This document shows, piece after piece, positions 25,227 to 35,165 of a stretch of 64,000 nucleotides of DNA. A program made the translations under genes and the position numbers. How positions within the stretch are numbered: position 1 is the first letter of the stretch; each line of letters starts with the position of its first letter. A model generated the notes under the pieces. It was not told the origin of the DNA, searched no databases, and saw nothing but the letters and a program-made list of their open reading frames with translations. The stretch comes from Ustulina deusta (taxonomy: Eukaryota > Ascomycota > Sordariomycetes > Xylariales > Xylariaceae): positions 682,001-746,000 of the forward strand of contig JAJNNX010000014.1 of assembly GCA_023159155.1 (NCBI GenBank). Reading direction: 5' to 3'.

Positions 25227-26247
25227 GTGAGCTAGATTATCTATAATACATATAATGAATTAAGTATCAAGTAATCAACTGGGCGCCGTCATCGGAATGA
25301 TCCTCTGACGTGTCGAAAACAAGTCAGCCGTCGGTGCATGCATGACAACAGTGTCAATGGTATACGTGGTAAGTAGTCTATTTGATTGTCTGGAGGTCTA
25401 CACTAAGTTCTACACGGGTAGTGCAGGTGGAAGGGGTCATATATATATACATTGGTGTATGGATTGGTTGTATCCCTAGGCTCCAGGCTTTGGCATACAG
25501 ATGCGGCGGTTCGGCACGAGAAAGGCACCCTTGGTCAGCGCTTGCGGTTCCAGAACGTCGCGTCGACACCGCCTCCCCAAAAAGCTTCGTCTTTTTTACG
25601 ATACTTACGTGTGCTAGAATAAAATAACCCTTGTTATTTAGTGTCAAGACACTCCCGAAAGGAGACGGCGGATGAACTAACCGTTGCGAAAGTGGCGGAC
25701 ATCATAAGGGACGGAAAGCGAAGTGAACCGTTTTATGAATGGTCCCTCGGAACTTACTATTCGCATCCACATTCTGGGGTGCTACATATTAGCCCGTGTT
25801 CCTATCTTAAATATTGAGATTTACTAGTAGATCTCAATTGGGGAACCTGCAGGTCGGAATGAGTTGTATGCAATGCGTATATTATTATCGATTTCAGCGT
25901 TGGAGTTTCCGTCCCAAAGAAGCATATCGTGTTATCAGTTGTTGTTTTAACTCTCCATCTGGTATAACATCCGGGCCAGAACCCAAGCGTAGCAGTCTAT
26001 AGTTTGGCAATATCCCCATACCTTAGGTACGCTCTCTGGCTTGTTACATTCAAGATGACTGGCGCGATTCTCTGGAATATGCTTTCGGTTGTAACGTTAA
26101 GTATTCGCGCTTGGTAAGTCGCGTATAAATATTCTACCTTTTCATTTTCTCTGGCCAGCATCCCCGCGCTCACTCCAAGACCCTTCAGAGAAACCTCAAC
26201 TCGTAAATATAACCCTCCTCCACCGACCCCGCACTATCTCGGAAGAT
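25227..26247. other. Intergenic, promoter of the secreted-protein gene
   Basis: No supportable gene. A short TA microsatellite lies at about 25,440-25,450. The 100 bases before 26248 are C/T-rich (CCTCCTCCACCGACCCC), typical of a highly expressed fungal promoter or 5' UTR, and a TATAAATA box lies near 26,124. Confidence 0.4.
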
Positions 26248-26721
26248 ATGCGTCTCTCCGCATACACAATCGCCCTGGGCGCTTTCCCATTGACTCTAGG
26301 CTATGATTACGGCTACTGGAATGTATCCGTGAATCAAGGCTGGCCGGCGTCCGGCTACCGTTACTGGAACCTTGACGCTGACTACTCGGGCACGCCGGGG
26401 GTCACCGTTCACAGCACATGGCTCTACAGCCCGGTGAACGGGTCCACGATAACCTACCACAACGACACCAACTTCGGTGCTGCGTATAGCAGCGACGGCA
26501 GCGGTTAGTATTCATTCAATAGGTGATTAAGATGAGTTGTCGTGGCTGATAGCTGTCGCCATCCAGTCAGCCTCACGCAGAGCGTCTTCTTGCCGGATGG
26601 TTCGGCCGTTACTGTAATAGGACAAGGGACGGTCGATTGTAAAATCAATCCTGCTAGTGGGCAGGCATGTTCAGGGTCTACTATTGCCAATGCGACGTGC
26701 ATTGGAGAGCTATGCCTATAG
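26248..26721 (+). CDS. Small secreted protein, possibly AA1-like (Alt a 1 fold)
   Basis: Two exons (26248-26503, 26567-26721; GTTAGT...CCAG intron) give 136 aa. The first ~18 residues, MRLSAYTIALGAFPLTLG, form a signal peptide. The mature part is rich in Tyr, Ser, Thr and Gly: YDYGYWNVSVNQG, then a VTVHSTWLYSP strand, NDTNFG with N-glycosylation sequons, and VSLTQSVFLPDG. Cysteines appear only near the end (TVDCK, QACSG, ATCIG, ELCL). The alternating beta-strand layout resembles AA1-like/Alt a 1-type secreted proteins, some of which act at the host interface; that assignment is by eye and unproven. The gene sits alone between decayed regions. Confidence 0.7.
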
Positions 26722-26738
26722 TGATTAAGGGGTAATGT

Positions 26739-26753
26739 GGGGGGGGGGGGGGG
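26739..26753. repeat. G homopolymer, 15 bases
   Basis: A run of 15 G lies immediately 3' of the secreted-protein stop codon. Such runs are slippage-prone, and the exact length may be an assembly estimate. Confidence 0.9.
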
Positions 26754-26757
26754 TAAA

Positions 26758-27198
26758 TTAGCAGCCGGGGTCTCTCAAACTCCTCACACAGACGGGTAGC
26801 GGGGAAGCGGTGTCTTTCGATTGTGGTAGCATTGAATCAAGCCAGCATGATATAAAACGCACTTTCAGAGCATTTTGGAATATACGAACTGAACTGCATC
26901 CAAAGTTAAACTGCAGGACTAATATGTTCCAAAGAGCTCGATGTGTTTGGTTCCCACAGCATCCTCGGGCGGTCATCGAATATATAGAGGTAGCTCTAGA
27001 GCATCCGATCTCTCTCTTTTGCCGCGGTTGTTGAATGATATACATGCCATTGAAGGCTTCGACCATTAGTCGACTGGCAGACTGCTTTAGATAGTGACCG
27101 GTGGCCATCCATATGTAATCTAATAAATTATCATCAAGACCTAAGCCCATTGCTCGAAAGTATAAGTCTCGGCTAGGTGCGTCGAAAGGGGAGAGCAT
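26758..27198 (-). CDS. Uncharacterised ORF, doubtful gene
   Basis: An ATG-started frame of 146 codons opening with MLSPFDAPSRDLYFRAMGLG and containing DNLLDYIWMATGHYLK. The first ~60 residues look protein-like, while the rest is low in family-like features and runs into the G-tract next to the secreted-protein gene. No domain recognised. It may be a decayed gene end or chance. Confidence 0.2.
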   Translation of the reverse strand: MLSPFDAPSRDLYFRAMGLGLDDNLLDYIWMATGHYLKQSASRLMVEAFNGMYIIQQPRQKREIGCSRATSIYSMTARGCCGNQTHRALWNILVLQFNFGCSSVRIFQNALKVRFISCWLDSMLPQSKDTASPLPVCVRSLRDPGC

Positions 27199-27832
27199 AT
27201 TTGTTAACGCTTTTTTCCTCCCGTCCCCCTTTTTATAGAATAAAATAAAAAGAAATTAACTCGATAAGCCTAAGCCGCTCCAGATAAGTTGTAAAAATAA
27301 ACAATAATATGGCTACAACAAGCGGGTTGATTAACTTGGAATGCTGGTTTATACTTGTGGGCAATCGGTATAATTCTTCTACCTATTTTACTTAAAAAGG
27401 GGGCTACAGGACTACCTAGCCACATTTTTCTTCTTTATATAATTATTTAGTTCTTGTTGAATCTTTTTTTGAATTTTATTGCGTTCTTCTATCATCAAGA
27501 GATCACCCAAATAACCGAGTGAAAAGGTCTAGTCCTTGGATGCGTATCAGCCGGAATACCTCCTTGGCTAGAGTCTGGAGTGGTAGCTAACCTCCCGGTC
27601 CAATTCACTATTTGACTAGCATACCTTATTGTATGATTCGCCTGATCTCAATTGTCAAAGGTCACACACCACAGGACTTTCTCTAGTTCGATATAAAGCA
27701 GGGTTTCTCAACTAAATACATCTTATGGGGGTTTCTATTATAGTAGAATCAACCGTGAGACACCGTGAGATCCTTTCTGGAGGCTGCCTTTTTTACCCCC
27801 GTTTAACGTCGGACTACTTATTGAAATGATAC
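27199..27832. other. Intergenic, no gene seen
   Basis: Mixed-composition DNA with an A/T-rich patch (27,220-27,480). No ORF, RNA or repeat I can support. Confidence 0.4.
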
Positions 27833-29320
27833 CTACCAAACAACTCTTTCTGTCACCCTAACCCAGCAATCTGAGACAACCCAAAGAGTGACGTCCAAAC
27901 GCTCCCACGGACGCTCGGGATTCACCACCTCAAAGTTGAAGTGGCGCAATAGCTACAATCACAATTAGCTTATGAAAATCTCAGTAAAGATCAAAATAGC
28001 CTTTTCCTCACCTCTACAATAACCTTGTTCAGCTCCAACAAGGCGATCTGTTTTCCCAAGCATTGCCAACGACCCCAACCAAACACTTGGTCCACGACTT
28101 GAGACATCTCGCGATATTTCTCATCGCTGATGTCCAGCCATCGCTCAGGCCTGAACACATCGGCATCTTCACCGAAGAAATCTTTGGATTTCTGAATGGA
28201 TAGAATGTTTATTACCGATACCCGAGTCCCACCAGGCAAGAACCGACCCCCAAAGGTGTCGCCCTCGAGAGGAACCTGTTTGGCAACCAGAGCAGTAGTT
28301 GGCGGGCTAAATTGTAGCCCTTCGCGGAGAACGACCTGTTAATATCATAAGGTCAGTGCTGGCCGGAGTGGGAGGAACGCGATGGTAGGAAGAGTGTAGA
28401 CTTCCCTGCAGGTATGGCAGCTCCTTTACTTCCTCTGTCGACACGGGATTGCATTTGATTCTGCCATCAACGATTGCCGCGTCGACCTCAGCCTGGAGAC
28501 GCCTATAAACCCTCGAACGGATCATGATGTTGAGTATCGTGGTACGCACAGCGTGTGCTGTAGTGTCGGAGCTAGCAAGGATCTGGAAGATGATCTCTGC
28601 TTTACGATGCGCCTTAGAGATCCCATGGCGAATGAAAAAGCCCTGGCAATTGCTGAGATTAGTGCGGACGCCCTCATCATCGTTGACAATAAGAGAGGTA
28701 CTTGCCAACATATCCTTCTGGTCCTTGGCTTCTGGGCCAAAAACGTTTGCCAAGGAGCTCATATGCAAAGCTACGAAATAAATTTCAGTCAGTAGCCGAG
28801 CCCTGGAAAGATAAAGGAGTAACACAGTAGTATGTAAGGACGACCAACCGCATGAACATGCCCAGCCCCTTTTTGTCGGTCACTTTGGGCCCCACCAATC
28901 GGAGTATTGGCGGATAGAAGAAGATGTCTCCCAGCTATGGTATCTCTGAGAAGGTAGAGCTTTCTATGGACGATACTTTGGCAAACTATTCAAACTCGTG
29001 CAGGTCGACCCCCTCTTCAAGATTCCCAAAAGTCTTGCCAAACGCGAGATACTGTCAACCGCGAAGAATATGGCAACCGATCCCATATCTAGCGGTCTAT
29101 ATTTGTCTGGAGTAGAGATGTACTTGCGTTTGATCAGAGATACCAATATCCCCAGCTGCTCGTCGACGTCCGACTCGATGGTCGGGATGTCCTTCCCGCT
29201 GTAGCCGAAAGCTAATTTGGTCTTGAGCTTGTCATGATGCGCCGTGTTCATTGATGCTGAATAGGTTATCGCGATAGTGATCGAAACGCTAGGCTCTATA
29301 CCAACTGGATCATCGCTTTT
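27833..29320 (-). pseudogene. Cytochrome P450 pseudogene, 5' end missing
   Basis: A pisatin-demethylase-like fungal P450 in ruins. The readable part starts near residue ~100 of a normal P450 (WYRA, then RF-DHYRDNLFS and LAFGYSGKD), so the membrane anchor is gone. Defects on the minus strand are in-frame TAG codons at 29291-29289, 28988-28986 and 28937-28935 (the last at a Trp before LGD), small frameshifts near 29,240 and 29,055, an intron whose donor is GG instead of GT at 28405, and the K-helix ExxR reading EGLQ (codon 28314-28312). Still readable are the I-helix ASSDTT, the PERW motif and the heme loop FGWGRWQCLG. The C-terminal exon ends at 27833. Several lesions match RIP-type C-to-T changes. 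It cannot make active enzyme. Confidence 0.85.
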
Positions 29321-29743
29321 ATGGGCGCATTGACTATTGCGTCAATTGTGCTGAAGTGAGTAAAACCCTGCTTATTTTCTTTATAATCGCGGCTATAATT
29401 AACGAGTACAAACTTCAGATTGGAATCCAAAGTGCCAAAGAAATATCAGAGGCAGACTGTAATGAGTTTGATCGCTTCATGCGTATTAACGCAACAGGTG
29501 CCTTTCTTATGACGCGCTATGTTTCTGCGGCTATGAAAGCTCACGAACCTATTCCTGTCTCCTGCTCACCTGGCAACCTACGCAGATTCACGCGGGGGGC
29601 TATCGTAAACCTGGGCTCACTCGCTTCTTTCAGGTCCTAATCTCACATGGACCAATCCATAGATTCTAAACATGCAGTCGAGCTACATCACCGGGAGTGC
29701 ATTGATCGTGGATGGTGCCACTTCTCTTGGGGTCAAGATTTAG
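29318..29743 (+). pseudogene. Short-chain dehydrogenase/reductase pseudogene
   Basis: The readable frame begins abruptly at GRIDYCVNCAEIG (NNAG-region equivalent), crosses an intron at 29356-29418, and continues through EFDRFMRINATGAFLMTRY and GAIVNLGSLASF. It then breaks. The C-terminal SYITGSALIVDG follows in another frame at about 29,683 and stops at 29741-29743. The N-terminal NAD(P)-binding TGxxxGxG and the catalytic YxxxK segment are both absent. It abuts the P450 pseudogene head to head at about 29,318. Confidence 0.8.
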
Positions 29744-30455
29744 TTAATCTAGATATTGGCGAGGGGAGCTTATATAACTATGCGATAGGATGGAGTAGTG
29801 ACGTCTACGACATCCCTGAGTCGGATATCAGTCTTGCGACGCCTCTTCCATTCTCAATCTCGATTTTCTACAATAGAAACCTATGCACAGTAAATTTACC
29901 TATGCAGGGGATCGGCCGTTTCTTACAACGCCGAACCCTTCTTGCATCATAGCTTTTTTCGGACCCGGCGCAAATATTCTTTCCCGGCGTTGAGAACTTC
30001 CTAGACGATGAATGCGAGATAGATATGCGACTTGCCGCAAGAAGACCTTCTAGTGTATCTGACCTAGCGATGAAGATACAGTATGACGTCAACCCCCTTG
30101 AAATCAGACGACAGACTTGTTTATCGGCCGTCACCCTGCGAATGAGATGCGCCGCCGAAGGCGAGCTACCCAGGATATTTTACCTGTCCAGAATATTGGC
30201 CAATAATTGGCCATCGATGGGCATCAACTGTCTAGATGTTGCTACGGAACTCAGTTAGTTGATCAAATCCAAAAGGTCATTTGCGTGGCTATCATGGCAT
30301 CATTGGGGGTTGCGATGAGCAATCTGCGGGGTCCAGCAACAATATCCTTCGCACGTTGCCGAAGCCCAGGGAAGAACAGAGGGTATTTATAGAGCATCTT
30401 GAAGGTCAACAAAAAAAAACCTCTTTTCTCAGTTTAAATCATAAATCGCCGGATA
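29744..30455 (+). promoter_or_regulatory. Upstream region of the TauD-type dioxygenase with CCAAT palindrome
   Basis: No gene is supported here. A perfect palindrome ATTGGCCAAT at 30195-30204 gives CCAAT boxes on both strands, and another ATTGG follows at 30206. CCAAT boxes are bound by the Hap/NF-Y complex in ascomycetes. They lie about 255 bases upstream of the dioxygenase ATG. Regulation is inferred only. Confidence 0.35.
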
Positions 30456-31826
30456 ATGGCGCCATCAATTGCAGAAATAGCCACGAGCGCCACCGAGGTC
30501 GGTGAGATCGCCAAGCTAAAGCTAAATCGTGCATTCGATGTCGCGCAGCATACCACAGTCAGTCAACATATTTGCCGCCGAGGATAGGATTTGAATAACC
30601 TTCGAAAATGTTTACTCTAGTACGCATACACTCGGTATCTTCCCGTGTATGACGAAGAAACTACGCTCCCGCCGACTGAGCCCTTCGACTTCGTTGATCG
30701 AGGTTTGGCCGCCAACAAGGCGAAACCACATCTTCTAGGATTAAATGACCCCAATGTCAAAGTCACGAAGCTCACACCTCGGATTGGGACGGAGATCAGT
30801 GGGCTGCAGCTCTCGGAGCTTAGTGACGTCCAGAAGGACGAGTTAGCACTACTTGTAGCCGAGCGCGGCGTCGTGGTGTTCAGGGGCCAGAACTTCAAAG
30901 ACATCGGTGTCGAGAGGCAGAAAGAATTTGGTCGATACTTCGGTCGACTGCATGTCCACGTAAGCCTCTGCTCACCCGAAAACAATGATGAAGAAGTAAT
31001 TGACATCTGCAGCCCGTTGGCGCTCACGTCGAAGGCGCAATCGAGTTTCACAATATATACCTAGGTCCTGATAATCTATATCGGCTACAGTTCAAATCAG
31101 AGCACTTGTCAACGACTGGCTACCACTCTGACGTCTCCTACGAGCATCAGCCGCCTGGAATCACGCTTCTAACTCTACTCGCTGTCCCGGAGACTGGTGG
31201 TGATACCGCTTGGGTCTCGCAGGTCGCGGCTTATGAGAGGCTGTCCGAGCCCATCAAAAAATTGCTTCAAGGGCTGCGTGCCGAACATAGCGGCTTCCCT
31301 CAGGCAGAGAACGCGCGTCGCAATGGGAAGTTTGTGAGGCGAGAGCCCGTCAAGTCAGAGCATCCGATCGTGCGAGTACACCCGGTACGTGCAAGCTATC
31401 CCACAAAAAGGCAATGATGCAGTCAGCGGCTTATTATATTAACGAGTACCAGGTCACTGGGGAACCGGCCCTGTTTATCAATCCAGGGTTTACGAAGCGT
31501 ATCGTCGGCTTGAAGAAAGAGGAGTCCGATGCTATACTCCAACTCCTATTCCATGTATGTGTGTTTCAACTTTGTCCAAAGAGCTGTGCACGGGGGCGGC
31601 TTATCTGACTGTTCGCTCCTAGCATATATCCCAAAGCCAGGACATCCAGGTGCGCGTGAAATGGGATGACCAAACGGTCACATTGTGGGATAACAGAGTC
31701 ACGGCACATACTGCCATCTCCGATTATGATGTGCGCCAGGAGGCGGAGGGGCTCCGACACGGATTCAGAATCGCGACGTTGGGCGAGCGGCCTGTTGGCG
31801 TTGATGGCTTGGAAACTGTGTGGTAA
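30456..31826 (+). CDS. TauD/TfdA-family 2-oxoglutarate Fe(II) dioxygenase
   Basis: A non-heme Fe(II)/2-oxoglutarate dioxygenase of the taurine/alkylsulfonate type (TauD family). Five exons join cleanly: 30456-30557, 30621-30959, 31013-31384, 31453-31554, 31623-31826, for 372 aa. Residues ~35-70 hold the usual fungal lead (YLPVYDEETTLPP). Iron ligands are the HSD of TGYHSDVSYEH and the distal His in LWDNRVTAHTA. The 2-oxoglutarate Arg is in LRHGFRIATLG. FINPGFTKRIVGL is typical of the sulfonate dioxygenase group. All splice sites are GT-AG. Family members release sulfite from sulfonates, and relatives hydroxylate secondary metabolites. Its position ~3.3 kb from the terpene cyclase permits a tailoring role but does not prove one. 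Confidence 0.92.
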
Positions 31827-32438
31827 TTAGCTCCTCTCTGGGCTTAAACGTATCTGTGTGCTTTTCGGCATCGGCTTTTAGTCGTTAGATAGGGCGCTTG
31901 GAAGATCCTTGAGACAAGCCCGGGTGTCACAGGCCCTTTCAAGATGTATACAAATGCCAACAGAAGAACAGAATTTGTGTGGAATCTCTAGTCTATTACA
32001 AAATTCATTTTTAGAGCCCTACAAATATCTGACCATACGACATGTTTACAAAAGATTTGATCAATTTATGTACACCGCTATTGTCACAGGATAATATAAG
32101 AACCTCACCCAAGAGACCGCGGTCAATACCTCAGAGGACGAAGCCGCTATTGGCCCTAGAGGCTAGGAATCCTCACCAAGCTTATATTATTTGTTTGCCT
32201 CGTACCAAGAAAACCCCGCATACCCCCTTTCCCTCATCGTCCCGCCCATGTTATATTACTGCTGCTAAAAAGATACATGGGCAACTTCTTTCAGTGCCCT
32301 CCGTACTGAGTTATCAATATTGCTTTTCATGTTCTACGTCTAGCGATGCCTGACCACGCTACCTATTCTCCAGGCTCTGCCGGAGATTCGTGCAATAGAC
32401 AGAAACCCAGCCCAGTCCACCAAACATCCAGGTAAACA
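31827..32438. other. Convergent intergenic region, no gene seen
   Basis: This is the 3' flank shared by the dioxygenase (+) and the P450 (-). Short frames (31909-32353 +) have no motifs and no support. Confidence 0.45.
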
Positions 32439-34410
32439 TCAATTGAAACGTACGCAAAGCCCTATGCTATCATGCTTTGGGATGCCCACATCACTGTCGC
32501 GAACGGGAACGATGTCCGATTCATCACATTCCAAGACCATCTGGTGACCACCAGGCCTGAAGAGAAGACCTAGCGTAATGAACATCTCGGCCCACGCCAG
32601 ACTATATAGAACGTGTTTTGTTAGAATCTCCATAGGCTCAAGACTGCATGAGAGTATTATAGAGACTCACTTCATGCCGAGACAGTTTCGTGACCCTTTG
32701 ACAAAGGGCACAAAGTTCCGGTTGACGCGGGGGTCGACGTCACCAATCCAGCGCTCTGGCACAAACTTGGATGGTTCAGGATATACAGCCGGGTCCATGT
32801 GGAGATGGCAAACAGACATTCCCACAGGCGTCTGTTCAATACGAGTTATAATGTAGAATGCACACCAACCAGGAGGAGACACATACATTTTTGGGAATGG
32901 TCCACTGCTTGTACTGCAGTTCTTGGTCTGGACAGATCCTTGCACTCCTCCTGAAGAAACCACTGAGGCTGCATATCGATCTTCGTCAGCTAGCGGTCCA
33001 ACATAGTAGGATATGAAAGACAAACCGCAAACCCTCTTTGATGCACCCGTTTAGATACGGGATTTTCTCAAGCTCTGCCCACCGGACGGGCTTGTCAGTG
33101 AAACCATCCCAGAAGACCTCGAGCTCGCCTCGAAGCCGCTTTTCAGTATCTGGGTTGGCAAGAATATAGAACGTGATGATAGACATCGTGGCGGAAGTGG
33201 TGATGGTTCCGGCCGCCAGAAGAGCGAAAGCTTCTCTCTGGAGCCGGCCAGAGTCCTTCTCGGACTCGGGCAGGTTGCTCTGGAGGATGTGATGAAAAAC
33301 TGACGTCTTCTCAGATTCTCCGATTTCACGTTTGCTGGCGATGTCGGATTTGACCTCTTCCACTCGCCGCTGGCTCATCTGTTGAGGTTGTAAGCAAATC
33401 AGTTAGAACCATATTCTATGTCTGAGACAACCAACCTGGTGAAACGTTTTGAAACTGGCGGCATGAGAACTGAATTTGGTAAGGAGTGTCACCGGTATCA
33501 TGCTGAGGACACTGTAGTCCTTCGTAAGTTTACAGCATACGAATAAAGGAGCTAGGACTTACCTATTGACCCATGGCAAATTCCGCAAGTAAGGTACCAT
33601 AGTCGTGAGCCCCGTTAAACTCTCATGCCTAAAGTCGCATCAGTGCCTTTGCGATGAACAGTCGGTGGTATCCAGAGACCTACCAGTCGGGATTGAAATT
33701 TGGTGCCTCGAGCAGACCAGGATTCTCTCCGCAAGCAAAAAGAGCGACGAGATCCCCCGCGACACACGCAAAAGCGTGATCTAGGTGGACCAGCGTGTCA
33801 GTTCCAGCCAGAAGCTTCAGCTTGTTGTCCAGACTTCTGGCTTCCTCGTAGATTCTAGACTCCAGCCTGATGACGCTCTGTCTCGAGAAGAAGTTCTCCG
33901 CTGCCTTTCTCCTCAGCTGATGCAGCTCGTGAGGGCCAGTTATGGCGATAGCGTCTGTCAGAGACTCAGTTAAAAAGGCCACGGTAGACGAGGGCCAACA
34001 CCTACCGGATACCCCAATACCAGCACGGCTTTTGGTTATCACGTTCGTTCTGCGCCTTCCTGCTGATACGTAGAGTTCATTGTAGAACTCGGCATCTCGA
34101 ATCGAGAGCTCCCAGGGGTTAATACGAACGATAGGTCCTTGACGATACATCAGTTCCTCGTCCTTCCAAGCGGAAGACACTGAGACTTACCATATTTATC
34201 GTGCAGCTGTTCCAGGACCGCGGGAAAGTTTGCCTTGCGGATATCGAAGTATCCCTCATACCATCCCGTGGCCGCTGCTAGCTTCGGGCCAGGAAATTTG
34301 GCCAAGGGGGAGAGGGCGACACGGTATATGACGATGCAAAGCCAGTAGAAGACCATAGAGGCTAGGAAGCCCGCAATCAAAAGCGGGTATCCGACACTTG
34401 AACGAGCCAT
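32439..34410 (-). CDS. Cytochrome P450 monooxygenase, intact
   Basis: A microsomal P450, 507 aa, nine exons joined in frame with canonical sites: 34410-34191, 34137-34006, 33954-33684, 33628-33563, 33511-33436, 33378-33026, 32968-32887, 32831-32671, 32601-32439. The N-terminus has a membrane anchor (YPLLIAGFLASMVFYWLCIV) followed by the proline-rich FPGPKLAAAT. The I-helix is LLAAGTITTSA, the K-helix is CIKEGLR (ExxR intact), the PERW motif is FVPERW and the heme loop is FVKGSRNCLG with its Cys thiolate. The sequence style is that of fungal P450s near the trichodiene-oxygenase/CYP58-65 type. It is divergent from the sesquiterpene cyclase with 755 bases between, so it is the best candidate for oxidising the cyclase product. 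Confidence 0.93.
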
Positions 34411-35165
34411 GTTTATCGTGTAGTCAAGCCTTGTCGTCATGATGTAGACTGAGTGATGTTTGAATAACTTGGACCGACCAAAACACATTCTCTCAAGGCC
34501 AGAAAGAAAGTTTTGATGAGATTCTTCAGGTGAAAGGGGTGGGGAAACAATCGACGCGCCGAGATGAATCTATAGTTGTGTATGATAAAGCCAGCACCAC
34601 CCGCAAGCCAGTGGTCGGCACACGCATTGCCGTCATGTCTAGGAATGGCGTACCACTGGCCTCGCGCCAACAAAGAAGTCCTTTGCAGTCAGCACGTTTG
34701 TTCCGTTTATGGTTTCAAACAAAATATGCTCTGTGTGATGTCATATGAGACAAATTATCCATTACAGTAATCCGTGGAACGTACACGAGCTGACCATCAT
34801 GCCTGTACTACCTCTCTATGCGCCATGATTACCTGTGATGATGGGAGAGGTCTCTGTCACCGACGAGAACCTGCAATGCCGGCATATTCCAGGTTTCTGA
34901 TACATATATAGGTTGGGGTAGCAAGTCGCCGGTTACTACATTCTGATGATGATCAGAGAAGGGAAGAAAGGATCCAGATTTCTGAGCCGATTGCACCTGA
35001 GGCTCAAATGATTTCAATATAACTGTTGCTTACAAACAGCCGCCAAGATATTCACATAGCATAGGTACACAGTGAGAAAAAGCAGCCACAGTACATGCCT
35101 TGAAGTAACCTCAAATTTCAGACTTGTCTTTCGTTCGTGCAATCCAGCACCAAGCAACTAGCACA
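34411..35165. promoter_or_regulatory. Shared intergenic region of divergent P450 and cyclase
   Basis: 755 bases lie between the P450 start (-) and the cyclase start (+). A TATATATAG stretch lies near 34,903-34,911. No known zinc-cluster operator (for example TCGGN3CCGA) was recognised by eye. The head-to-head arrangement suggests co-regulation, as is common in fungal metabolite clusters. Confidence 0.4.

Noticed and set aside
29868..30258. Overlapping short ORFs between the SDR wreck and the dioxygenase
   Set aside because: No family resemblance on either strand; better explained as promoter DNA of the dioxygenase.
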